Shown: in pieces, positions 23,668 through 35,100 of the stretch | How positions within the stretch are numbered: position 1 is the stretch's first letter | How the letters are laid out: the number at the start of each line of letters is the position of its first letter | NCBI GenBank assembly: GCA_029747015.1 | Contig: JAKOGI010000184.1 | Coordinates: 666,001-730,000, forward strand | DNA: 64,000 nucleotides | Direction: 5' to 3' | DNA from: Carnegiea gigantea | Lineage: Eukaryota > Streptophyta > Magnoliopsida > Caryophyllales > Cactaceae | Position numbers and translations under genes: made by a program | The notes under the pieces: model-generated | Told to the model about the DNA's origin: nothing | The model's input: only the letters and a program-made list of their open reading frames with translations | The model's database searches: none

Positions 23668-23879
23668 TCCAACAAGAGAGTTATGGCATTGATTGAATAT
23701 CATGCTTCCTTCGAAGACATAGAGGAGTGGAAGGAGAAGAAGAGAAGGAGTTGTACTTAAATAATGCTCTTAAGGAAGTTGAGGAGGGTCTAGATGAACA
23801 AGAAATGCTTGTGAATAGGAAAGCATTGAGGGGCTTGGCTACTCAAAAAGATCTTGAAATAAAGAGAGACCATCTTCCA

Positions 23880-24310
23880 CACTAGATGCACTATGGGTGG
23901 GAAGGTTTGTTATCTTATTATAGATGGAGGAAGTTGTGCAATTCTAAGGCCATGGTGGAAAAGCTCAAGCTCTCAGTCACACCTCACCCTAATCCCTACA
24001 CCATCCACTAGCTTGATCAAGGCAAGGGAATGCATATCTCTTCTCAATGTCTGGTCTCTTTGTCCATTGGCAAGAATTGTAAGGATGATATTTAGTGTGA
24101 CATAGTTGCTATGGATGCTTTTCATGTGCTTTTGGGAAGCCCTTGGCTCTTTGATAGAAGGGTCATGCGTGATGGCCGAGTGAATACTTATACTTTTACA
24201 AGATATCATGAGAAAGTCACCCTTGTTCCCTTTAAATCCACCCCTTATAACAAAACCAAAGAATCCCCACAAATAGATTTCTTTGTCACTATCCTCCTCA
24301 GATCCTAATT
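23880..24310 (+). pseudogene. Aspartic protease remnant of the Ty3/gypsy element
   Basis: The sequence reads MGGKVCYLIIDGGSCA, with the Asp-Gly-Gly active-site triplet that occurs in many plant gypsy proteases. A shifted frame then gives AFHVLLGSPWLFDRRVMRDG (24111 onward), the conserved end of the protease fold. At least one frameshift separates the two parts. The enzyme would process the Gag-Pol polyprotein. Confidence 0.75.
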
Positions 24311-24539
24311 CTATGAGTTTGAACCCTACAAAGATTGGATTTTGCTTGGCTTGGAACTGATCGTAGATACTCATCTTTCTCGCCTAAGCCATATACCTCT
24401 TCTTTAAGACTTTGAACATGTGTTTTAACAAGACATACCGTACATCCTAACCCCCAAAATAGACCTCATTCTCAGTTCTACCCTCCCAAATAAATCGACT
24501 TTTAGGATGAACCCTTAAGAAACACAAGAAATCCAACAC

Positions 24540-24858
24540 CAAGTTGATGATATTTTAGCCAAATTTTTGATTTGTGAGAGCTTAAGCCCTTGTATCATGC
24601 CAGCCGTGCTTGTGCCAACGAAATATGGTAGCACGAGAATATGTGTAGATAGTAAATCTATCAACGAGATCACTATTAAGTACCGCTATGCCATCCCAAG
24701 GTTGGAGGATCTTCTAGATAAGCTACAAAGAGCCACTGTCTTCTCTAAGATTGATATTACAACTGGATACTATCAAATAAGAGTTTGTGAGGAGGATGAG
24801 TGGAAAACAACCTTTAAGACTAAGACAGGCTTATATGAGTGGCTAATATTGCCATTCG
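24540..24858 (+). pseudogene. Reverse transcriptase remnant, truncated by the satellite
   Basis: The open frame gives ICVDSKSINEITIKYRYAIP, FSKIDITTGYYQIRV and WKTTFKTKTGLYEWLILPF, which are the conserved fingers and palm blocks before the YxDD motif of Ty3/gypsy RT. Right after LPFD the sequence changes to satellite (TTTATAGCATTTGTTTCC...). The catalytic YxDD block, RNase H and integrase are absent from the window. Confidence 0.85.
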
Positions 24859-27800
24859 ACTTTATAGCATTTGTTTCCACTTAGGAGGAGCTCCCTATGG
24901 GTGTAATTGGAGCCCCAAATGAATAGAATACTAGAGAAAAAGTTAGTTCATAAGTTTGACTAGATACTTTACTAGTAGCTATATAAATTCATTCTTTTGC
25001 ACCCATTATAGTGCATTTGTGTCTATTGGTGAGATCTATTTTTGGAATTGGAGCCACAAACAAAAAGAGAACTCAAGTTATAGTAAGTTTTAAATTTGGC
25101 TATGATCCTCATTAATAGCCACACCTTCCATTCCTTTGTAGTCATTTTAAGGCATTTGTTTCCTCTTACTGGGAGCTCTTGTAGGTGTAATTTGATCCCT
25201 AAATGAAAAAAGAACTAGATTTGAGGTTAGTTCTTACATTTAGCTATGTATTTAATTTGCAGTGACAACATTGATTTTTTACACCCATTTTAGAGCATTT
25301 GTCTCCTCTTGGTGGAAGCTCTTTATGTGTGTTGTTTGGGCCCTAAATGAATGAGAACCAGTGTTAAAGTTAGTTCTTATATTTGGCTAGATTATTGTTT
25401 GTGAGCACAATTGCAGCCCCAAATGAAAAGAAAACAAGAGTGAAAGTTAGTCCATAAATTCCACTAGATACTTTGCTTGTAGCTATATCATTCGTCCTTT
25501 TGGACTCATTACAAGCCATTTGTTCCTGCTTAGTGAGAGCCTAAACAAAAAGAGAATTGGAGTTTAAGTTATTTCTTAAATTTGTCTACGTTTCTGATTT
25601 ATAGCCCCACCATTCACTCTTTTGAACTCATTTTAAGGCACTTGTTTCCTCTTGGCGGGAGCACTTTGTGGGTGTAATTTAAGCCCTAATTGAAAAGAGA
25701 ACCAAACTTGAAGTTAGTTCTCATGTTTAGCTAGATTTTTATTTGTTAACCACACCATTGATTCTTCTAAGCCCATTTTAGGGTGTTTGTTTTCTCTTTG
25801 CAAGAGATCCTTGTAGGTACAATTGGAGCCCTAAATGAAAATAGAACTATAGTTGGAATTAGTTTATAAGTTTTGTCTAGATTCATGACTTTGTGGTCAT
25901 ATTATTCGTTCTTTTGCACTTATTTTAGGACATTTGTTTCCTCCTAATGGGAGTTGTTTATTGGTGTAATTGGAGCCCTAAATGAAAAAAAGGACTAGAG
26001 TTAAAGTTGTTCTATAGTTTGCCAAGGTTTTTCATTTATAGTGACACTATTCATTCTTTTTGCATTCATTTTAGGGCAATTGCTTCCTCTAGGAGGGAGC
26101 TGTTTGTTGGTGTAATTGAAGCCCTAAATGAAAAGGGAACTAGAGTTACAGTTAGTTCTTATCTACTGGATCTTTAATTTTTAACCACATTATTCATTCT
26201 TTTGCTTTCATTTTAGGGCATTTGTTTCCTCTGGGTGTGAGCGATTTACAAGTGTAATTGGAGCCCCAAAAGAATAGAAAACTAGAGTTGAAATTATTTC
26301 GCATATTTGGCTAGATTCTTGATTTGTACCCACACCATTCATTCATTTGCACTTGTTTTAGGACATTTGTTTCATCTTAGTCGTAGCTCTTTGTTAGTGT
26401 AATTAGAACACATAATGATTGAAGAACTAAAGTTAAAGTAAGTTCCTAAATTTTAAAACGTTCTTAATTTATAGCATAAACATTTATTTTTTTGCACGCC
26501 TTTTAAGACATTTATTTTCTCTTTATGGAAGTTATTTGTTGATGTTATTTAGGTCCCAAAGGAAAAGGGAACCTGAGTTAAAGTGATTTCACATGCTTGG
26601 CTAGATTCTTGATTTGTACTCACACCACTCGTCCTTTTATACCCATTTTTGGGTGTTCGCTTCCTCTTTGTAGGAGCTCCTTGTGGGTGTAATTCGAGCC
26701 TTAAATGAATAGAGAATTAGAGTTAACTTTAGTTCATAAGTTTGGCTAGATTCTTGATTGTAGCCACACTATTCATTTTTTTGCACTCATTTTAGAGCAA
26801 TTATTTATCTAGGTGAGAGCTCTTTGTAGGTGAAATTGGGGCCACAAATGAAAAGAAAACTAGAGCTGGCATTAGTTCTTATGTTTGACAAGAGTTAAAG
26901 TAATTTCCTAAATTTTGTTATGCCTTTGATTTCTAGCATAAAAATATATTTTTTGCAGTCATTTTAAGGCATTTATCTCTTCTTTATGGGCTCTCCATAG
27001 GTGTGATTTAGGTCCCAAAAGAAAAGAGAATTGGAGTTGAAGTGAGTTCTTATGTTTAGTAGATTCTTAATTTATAACCACACCATTCATTTTGTCGTAC
27101 CTATTTTAGGCATTTGTTTCCACTTTGTAGGAGCTTCTTGTAGGTGTAATTGGAGCCACAAATGAATAGAGAACAAGTGTTAAAGTTAGTTTCTATGTTT
27201 TGCTGGATTCTTGATTTGTAGCCACATCATTTATTTTATTGCACTCGGGCATTTGTTTCACTTAGTGGGAGCTCTTTGTGGGTGCAATTGGAGTCCCACA
27301 TGAATCTGGTAAAAGTTAGTTCATAAGTTTGGGTAGATATTTTTCTCATAGCTGTATCATTTGTTTTTTTGCACTAATTTTAGTGCATTTGTGTCTATTG
27401 GTGAGAGCTATTTGTTGGTGTAAGTGGAGCCGTCGGAAAAAAGAGAGCTATAATTATAGTAAGTTTTTAATTTAGCTACGATCCGCATTAATAGCTGCAC
27501 CATTCATTCTTTTGTACTCATTTTAAGACATTTGGTTCATCTTGGTGCGAGCTCTTTATGGTGTAATTTGATCCCTAAATGAAAAAAGAGGAAAGAGTTG
27601 GAGTTAATTTTTACATATGGGTAGGCTTTAATTTGTTGTCACATCATTGATTCTTCTACACCCATTTGAGCGCATTTGTCTCCACTTAGTGGTAGCTCCT
27701 AGTGGGTTCAATTGGAGTCCTAAATTAATGAGGACCAGAGTTAAAGTTACTTCATAAGTTTAGCCAGATACTTTTCTTATAGCCATATCATTTGTCCTTT

Positions 27801-30800
27801 TGCACTCATTGTAGGCCATTTATTCCCTCTTGGTAGGAGCTCTTTATTGGTGTAATTGGAGCCTAAATGAAAAGAGAACTAGAGTTTAAGTTCCTTTATC
27901 AATTTGGCTATGTTTCTGATTTACAGCCACACCATTCATTCCTTTGAACTCATTTTAGGCATTTGTTTACGCTCGGTGGGAGCACTTTGTGGCTTTAATT
28001 TGAGTCCTAAATGAAAAGAGAACCAAACTTAATGTTAATTCTTTTGTTTGGCTAGAAATTTTTTTTTTTTTTTGGTAGTCATACCATTGATTCTTCTGCA
28101 TCCATTTTGGGGCATTTGTTTCCTCTTCACAGGAGGTCTTAGTAGGTATAATTGGAGCTCTATATGAAAAGAGAATCAGAGGTAAAGTTAGTTCATAAGT
28201 TTTGCCTTGATTCGTTATTTGGCAACCATATTAGTCACTCTTTGTGCAATTATTTTAGAGCATTTGTTTCCTCTAAGTGGGAAGTCTTTATCGGTGCAAT
28301 TGGATCCTCAACTGAAAAAAGAACTAGAGTTGAAGTGAATTCTTAAGTTTGATAAGGTTCTGCATTTATAGCGGCAACATTCATTCTTTTTGCACTCATT
28401 TCAGTGCTTTTTCTTCCATTTAGTTGGAGCTATTTGTGAGTGTAATTGGATCCCGAAATGAAAAGAGAACGGGAGATGTTCTTATGTTTTGCTTAATTCT
28501 TAATTTGGAGCTATACTATTCATTCATTTGTACTCATTTTAGGGCATTTTCTTCTACCTGGTAAAAGATCTTTATAGGTGTAATTGGGGCCACAAATGAA
28601 ATGAAAACTGCAACTGAAGTTAGTTCTTATGTTTGACTAGGTTCTTGATTTGCAGTCACACCATTCATTCTTTTACAGTAATTTTAGGGAATTTGTTTTC
28701 TCTTACTTGGAGCTCTTCATGCTTGTAATTAGATTCTAAAATGAAAAGAGAATTAAGTTAAAATAAGTTCCTAAATTCTATTATGCTCCCGATTTATTGC
28801 ATAAACATTTATTCTTTTGCACTCAGTTTAAGGCTTTTATCTCATCTCCTGTGGCAACTCTTTGTGGCCATTATTTGGGCCCCATATAAAAAGAGAACCA
28901 ATGTTAAAGTGAGTTCTTATGTTTAGCCAGACTCTTGATTTATAGCCACACCATTTATTCTTTGGTACCCATTTTTGAGCATTTGTTTCCTCTTTACATG
29001 AGCTCTGTGTGGGTGTAATTGGAGCCCTAAATGAATAGAGAACTTGTGTTAAAGTTAGTTTACAAGTTCAACCAGATTTTAATTTTGTTGTCACATCATT
29101 TATTTTTTGGACTCGCTTTATGGCGTTTATTTCCTCTTAGTAGGAGCTCGTTATAGGTGTAATTGGAGCCTCAAATGAATAGAGTACCAGAGAAAAAGTT
29201 AGTTCATAAATTTAGCTAGTTCTTTTGCACCCATTTAAGCGCATTTGTGTCCATTAATGAGAGCTCTTTGTGGGTTTAATTAGAGCACAAATAAAAAGAG
29301 AGCTAGAGTCATAGTAAGTTTTAAATTTGGCTACGATCCTCATTAATAGCCACACCATCCATTCCTTTATACACACTTTAAAGCATTTGTTTCCTCTTGT
29401 TGGGAGCTCTTTGTAGGCATAATCTGATCCCCAAATGAACAAGAACTAGACATGAGGTTAGTTCTTATATTTTGCTAGGTTTTTAATTTGTAGTGACGTC
29501 ATCAATTCTTCTACACCCATTTTAGAGCATTTGTCTCCTCTTGGTGGCAGCTCTTCGTGCGTGTTGTTTGGCCCCAAATGAATGAGATCTTGAGTGAAAG
29601 TTAGTTCTTATGTTTGGCTAGATTCTTGATTTATTGGCACACCATCTATTCTTCCGCGCCCATTTTAGGGCTTTTATTTCCTCTTTGTGGGAGATCCTTG
29701 TGGGTACAATTGGAACCCCTAATGAATAGAGAACTAGAGTAAAGTTAGTCCATAAGTTTGGTTAGATACTTTGCCTTTATCCATATCATTCGTTCTTTTA
29801 CACTCATTACAGGCCATTTGTTCCCTCTTAGTGAGAGCCCAAACTAAAAGAGAATTGGAGTTTATGTAACTTCTTAAAATTGGCTACGTTCTTAATTTAT
29901 AGGCCCACCATTCATTCCATTAAAATTATTTTAAGGCATTTATTTCGTCTTCGTGGGAGCACCTTATAGGTGTAATTTGTGCCCTATTTGAAAAGAGAAG
30001 CAAACTTTAAATTAGTTCTTATGTTTGGCCAAATTTTTATTTTGTAATCACACAAGTGATTCTTCTACCCCATTTATAGTATAAACATACATTCTTTTCC
30101 ACTCAATTTAAGTCATTTGTCTCCTATTTTTGGTAGCTCTTTATGGGCGTTATTTGGACCCCAAAGTAAAAGAGAACTAAGAGTAAAAGTGAACTCTTAT
30201 GTTTGGCTAGTTTTTTTTTTAATTTATAGCCATGCGATTCATTCAACTGCACCCATTTTTTGGCATTCGTTCCCTCTTTATAGGAGCTCCTTGTGGGTGT
30301 AATTGGAGCCCCAAATCAATGGAGAAGAAGTGTTGAAGTTAGTTTACAAGTTTGGCTTGATTCTTGATTTATCACCACATCATTCACTTCATTGCACTTG
30401 CTTTAAGGCATTTGTCTCCTCTTGGTGGGAGCTCTTTGTTGGTGTAATTATAGCCACAAATAAAAAGAGTACTAGAGTTACTATAAGTTTTTAATTTGGC
30501 CACGATCTTCATTAATAGCCATGCCGTTCATTCCTTTATACTCATTTTAAGGCACTTATTTCCTCTTGGTGAGGCTCTTTGTGGTGTAATTTATCCCCAA
30601 ATGAAAAAAGAGCTAGAGTTAAGGTTAGTTCTTATATTTGGCTATATTTTTAAGCATTTGTCTTCTCTTAGTGGCAGCTCTTTGTGGGTGTTATTTGGCC
30701 ACCAAATGAATAAGAACTAGAGTGAATGCTAGTTCTTTAGTTTCGATATATTCTTGATTTATAGCCACATCATTTATTCTTCTGTGCTCATTTTAGGGTA

Positions 30801-30911
30801 TTTGTTTCCTCTTTATGTGAGCTCCTTGTGAATGCAATTAAAGCCCCCAATGAAAAGAGAACTAGAGTTAAAGTTAGTCCATAAGTTTGGCTAGATACTT
30901 TACTTATAGCC
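24859..30911 (+). repeat. Diverged tandem satellite, monomer about 143 bp, left part
   Basis: Monomers follow the order GGGAGCTCTTTGTGGGTGTA, ATTGGAGCCC, AAATGAAAAGAGAACTAGAG, TTAGTTCTTATGTTTGGCTA, TTGATTTGTAGCCACACC, ATTCATTCTTTTGCACCCAT, TTTAGGGCATTTGTTTCCTC. The AATTGGAGCC-type block starts near 24905, 25046, 25189, 25331, 25674, 25821 and 25958, which gives spacings of about 137-147 bp. Including the part beyond the hAT insertion I estimate 40-45 monomers, with many substitutions and small indels and a few truncated units. Every reading frame in it is an effect of the repeat. Confidence 0.93.
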
Positions 30912-30919
30912 ATATCACT

Positions 30920-31741
30920 TAGGGCTGGTAATGGGACAGGTACGGGGCGGGTTGTGCTGTACCCTTACCCATACCCATTTAGAAAATCAGTACTCATACG
31001 CATACCCATACCCACCGGGTATTACAAAACCATACCCATGCCCATACCCATCGGGTGTTGCGGGTTTTATTCGAGTACATATATATAAAAAAAAAAATCA
31101 AACCCATTTCATACCCATATTCAACCAAAGAAGAAAACACACCACATTCATACTAAGCTTTCGAGTTCCAACAATGCATCATGATCATAAGAGTATTAGA
31201 CTATGATAGTCTTAGTACCTTCATAAATTGACAATCGAACAACTGGGCATGAATTGACCGATGACTACTCGACTGTGGGCCTGTGGCGCTGCCTAGGCGT
31301 GACTCATGAGTCGCGACTCAGAGGCGAGAGGGGCTGAGGCCGTGACTTGTGAGGCCGTGAGGGAGAGCTGTGAGTGAGGGGCTATCACTGAGTAAGTGTA
31401 TTATTAGGTGAGGGGCTGAGGTCAGTGAGGTGAGGGACTGAGGGGCTGAGGTATGAGAGGGGAGATGAAATGAGGGAGTTTCTGAGTCTGGACTAATTTA
31501 TACCTAGGGTTTTTGGGCTTGGGTCAATAGTGTTGGTAATTTTAATTTTTTTAAAAATAAAAAATGGGTATGGGTTTTAAACGGGGCGGGTACGGGGAGG
31601 GTGGAGCCTATACCCATACCCATACCCATTTAGCAATACCCACTCCACACCCAGTTTTTAAAAAAATTTCATACCCATACCCATATCCATCGGGGTGGGT
31701 TTTGCGGTTTTAAGCATGCGCGGGTTTTATTGTTAGCCCTA
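30920..31741. mobile_element. Non-autonomous hAT element, 822 bp, inserted in the satellite
   Basis: The element starts TAGGGCTGGTAATGGGAC and ends with sequence whose reverse complement starts TAGGGCTAACAATAAAAC, an imperfect terminal inverted repeat with the hAT-type TAGGG start. A perfect 8-bp duplication, ATATCACT, flanks it at 30912-30919 and 31742-31749, the size expected for hAT. The subterminal regions are rich in (ACCCAT)n-like words, and the centre is GC-richer than the surroundings. No transposase is encoded. Confidence 0.9.
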
Positions 31742-31959
31742 ATATCACTCGTCCTTTTGCACTCATTATAGGATATTTGTTCTCTCTTAGTGAGAGCTTT
31801 TTATGGCTGTAATTAGGGCCCAAAAGAAAAGAGAGCTAGAGTTTGAGTAAGTTCTTAAATTTGGCAATGTTCTTGATAGTCTAGCCATGCCATTCATTCA
31901 TTTGAACACAGTTCTGGCATTTGTTCACTTTTGGCGGGAGCACTTAATGCTTGTAATTT
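31742..31959 (+). repeat. Diverged tandem satellite, right part
   Basis: The monomer interrupted by the hAT element resumes at the duplicated ATATCACT and continues for about one and a half units, ending at TTGTAATTT. Pararetrovirus sequence starts directly after it. Confidence 0.9.
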
Positions 31960-31961
31960 CA

Positions 31962-32159
31962 GTAAAAAGGTATTTTTGCAGAAACATGCTATTCTTGGTA
32001 GTCGATGAAAATTGCATATTCATTGTATTCGGGTACAGAAAAGGAGGTATAGTAGAGTTCATGGTCACGAAGGTAAAAAAGAAGAGGTTCATGTGGGCAG
32101 TTTATAATTTGGGATGAGAAGAGATTTTGTTCGTTTGAACAACTGTCTTTACCGTTCAT
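31962..32159 (-). pseudogene. Unit 1 alternative ORF2 (type X), truncated by the satellite junction
   Basis: An ATG at 32159, 8 nt after the ORF1 stop, opens a frame containing CPHEPLLFYLRDHELYYTSF and a YAIFIDYQE stretch. It matches the first part of the type-X frame in unit 6 and not the ORF2 of units 2-5. A stop follows IDYQE, and the frame ends where satellite begins. Its function is unknown and I do not recognise a domain. Confidence 0.65.
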
Positions 32160-32167
32160 GGTGAATC

Positions 32168-35100
32168 TTACACAAGAAGAATTTTGTCATTCTTTCCTTG
32201 TAAAAAGTCTCTTGCAAGGAAATCTGGTAAAGAATTGTTCTCTCCTTTGATAAATTCAATTTCAAAATTGAAGGAGGATAAAATAGCTTGCCATCTGGCA
32301 AAGATTTTTTCCGAAACCAAATTTTGAACATCTTTTTGTAAAACATCTTTTGGTGATTTGCAATCCATTCTAAGAAGGAATTTTTTATAAAATAGATCAT
32401 CTTAGAATTTTGAAATATAAAGAACAACAGAAAAAATTTCCCTTTTACTAGTAGAAGAATTTTATTGCGGATTGAGCCAATTGGCAGAATGATATCTAAC
32501 TAATTGTTCTTTCTTATGCATTCATTGTTTAAGGGTTCCTCAATAACCTTTATTAGATGCATCTATTTCAACTATCATAAAAGTAGAGGGATGATGAATA
32601 CCTAAACATAGTAAAGACTCAACCTTTAATTTGATGTGTCTGATTATGTCAGTGTGTATTTCAGATAAGGATTCAAGATTTTTCCTGAGTCTTTTATTCA
32701 GGGGAGCGCACAATTGTTGTAGATGAGGGAAAAAATCTGAAATGTAATCAAGGCAACCAAGAAAGCCTTGTAATTGTTTTTTGTCCCTAATAACATCTGG
32801 AAGTTTGTTTGCAAAGGCAAGTGATCTAACAATGGATTTAATGGTTGAAAGATATCATGCCTGATAAATCTAATTTGTGTTTTGAAAAGAACCATTTTTG
32901 AAGCAGAAACAACTAGTCCATTTCTTTCAGCAACATTTGAAAATATCTGTAAATGTTTGAAATGTTGATCAATTGATTTGGAAAAAACTAACACATAATC
33001 AGTATAAATAATGATGAACAAAATATAAAGGTTAAAAATGTCATTCATAATGTTTTGAAATTTAGAGAGAGCATTTTTCAAACCAAAGGGCATTACGTTC
33101 CATTCGTAATGTCCAAATGGTATCGTGAATGCTATTTTGTAACGATCAGCTTCTGTAATCTAAATTTGCCAGAAGCCTGACTTCATATTGAATTTTGAAA
33201 ATACTTTGGCATTAAATATTTGATTTAAAAGATCTTTTTTGTTTGGGATAGGATACTGAATCCATTGTGATACTTTGTTTAAAGGCTTATAGTTAATAAC
33301 TAGCCTAAAAAGCCTCGTTCCTTTTCAGCAGCGTTATTAACATAGAAGGCAGCACGGCTCCGAGGAGATTTTGAGGGTCTAATAAGTTTCTTCTCAAGAA
33401 GGTTTTGAATTTCCTTTTTGCAGAAATCAAGGAGCTCAGAATTCATTTGAGTAGCTCTCGCTTTGGTAGGAATATTTCGTTCATCAAAATCTTTTTCGTA
33501 GGAAAGGGATATAATATGTTTCTTTCTTTGGGAAAGATGCATTGGGAAGATCTGAGCATATTTTTCTCTTAAAAACTTGTTCAAGGTCAAGAAGTTTTGG
33601 TTGAATAGAAGGATTTTGCATTTGTTCTTCAATTCGTTTATAAGAGATTTCTTCTTGTAAATGGGAAATCTGATTTTGTTTCAATTAAGAGATAAACTTG
33701 TTTATAGATAGAAGTATTTTATAAAAGCAAAACTTCACGCTGTTTAGCAGCAGAAAGAAAATTGAAAGAGATTTGTTTGCTAAGAATCTTGATATGAACA
33801 CCAGATTCATTAACATAAAATGAATAGATTTGTGTTAAAAATGGAGTACCAAGAATTAGGTCATAACTAAAACTTTGAACAATCAAAAATATATTTTTGA
33901 AATAATAATCATAAATTTGAATATAAGCTTTATTAAGCTTATATTCGATGTTCAAAGGTTCTCCATTGGCGCTGCATAATTGTTCTTTTTTTCTTTCATA
34001 GTACTTAGGAGGTATGATTCCTTCTCTTATGCAATTTTGATCAGCTCCATTGTCAATGAGAGCTATTGCATTTGTAGAGAAATCATTAGCTATTTTGATA
34101 ATAGAATACCACTTTTGAAAAGTAACTTGAGATATGGCATGAAGAAATTGTTCTCCTGAGATTTCATTCTCAGGAACATTTTCAATATTTTGAACATTGT
34201 CCGGAGTTTTGGAGGAACTCGGAATTTGTGTTTTTAGGATGGAGAGCTTTGTCTGGAGTTCTAGATCAATAGCTTTGAGATTAATAATCTCCTGTCTAAG
34301 ATCTCGCACTTGAGCTTTCAGCTTGTTCACTTCAATTTGGATGTCTTTTGTAGTGAGTTGTTGGAAAGGATTTTGTATTAGATATTTTTGAAATAGTTTG
34401 GTTGTGCTAGGAGTTTCTATGTCAAACTTAATAATTCTCTTTTCTTCTTCAAGAATTAAGTTTTTAAGCTTGCTCAGATATCCTTTTTTGTGTCATCATT
34501 AGAAATCTTTCCTTTTAGGTCAGGTAGGAATTCTTTCCAATTTTTGTTTGTAATAACGTTGATTGCTTTGATGGGAGAAGAATCATAGTCGGATTCTTCT
34601 TCCTTAGTACTTTGATAATAATCAACATTATCATTTGTATCAGAAGAGTTTTGTGCTATAACAGCTAGAAGCTTCTTTTTAAGTTCAGGCTGATAAGCAA
34701 ATAGCTTATTAATCCACTTTTCTGTTTTGCACTGAAAGGCTTTGTGACCTGGTTTGCCGCATTTGTAACAAACGATTTGTTTTTCCCGCCTTCTTCTTTC
34801 TAGAAGAGGTTGGCTTCGGATTAGAAGTTGGGGGCAAAATGTTTGAGGGTTGATTTGTTCTTTTGAATCTTTTGCTAGAGGCTTTCTTGGCTTGTTTAGC
34901 TTTGGAAGAAGGAGCTTTTATTTTTGCAATTCCAAATGCTTCACAGAAAGTTCCCATTTCTTTTCTGGATTGGGCCTTTTCTGATCCATATTTAGCTTAT
35001 AGTTTTAGTTCATTGCAAAGGATAAGCCCTTTGCTTTTGACAACTTTAAGGATCATACCAAATGTAAGAAGATGGAAAAGGATATCATCAGTCCCATAAT

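Noticed and set aside
30931..31206. Plus-strand frame in the hAT element
   Set aside because: It translates the ACCCAT-rich subterminal repeat of a non-autonomous element.
24859..31959. CRISPR-like array
   Set aside because: The units are contiguous diverged monomers without unique spacers, in a plant genome.
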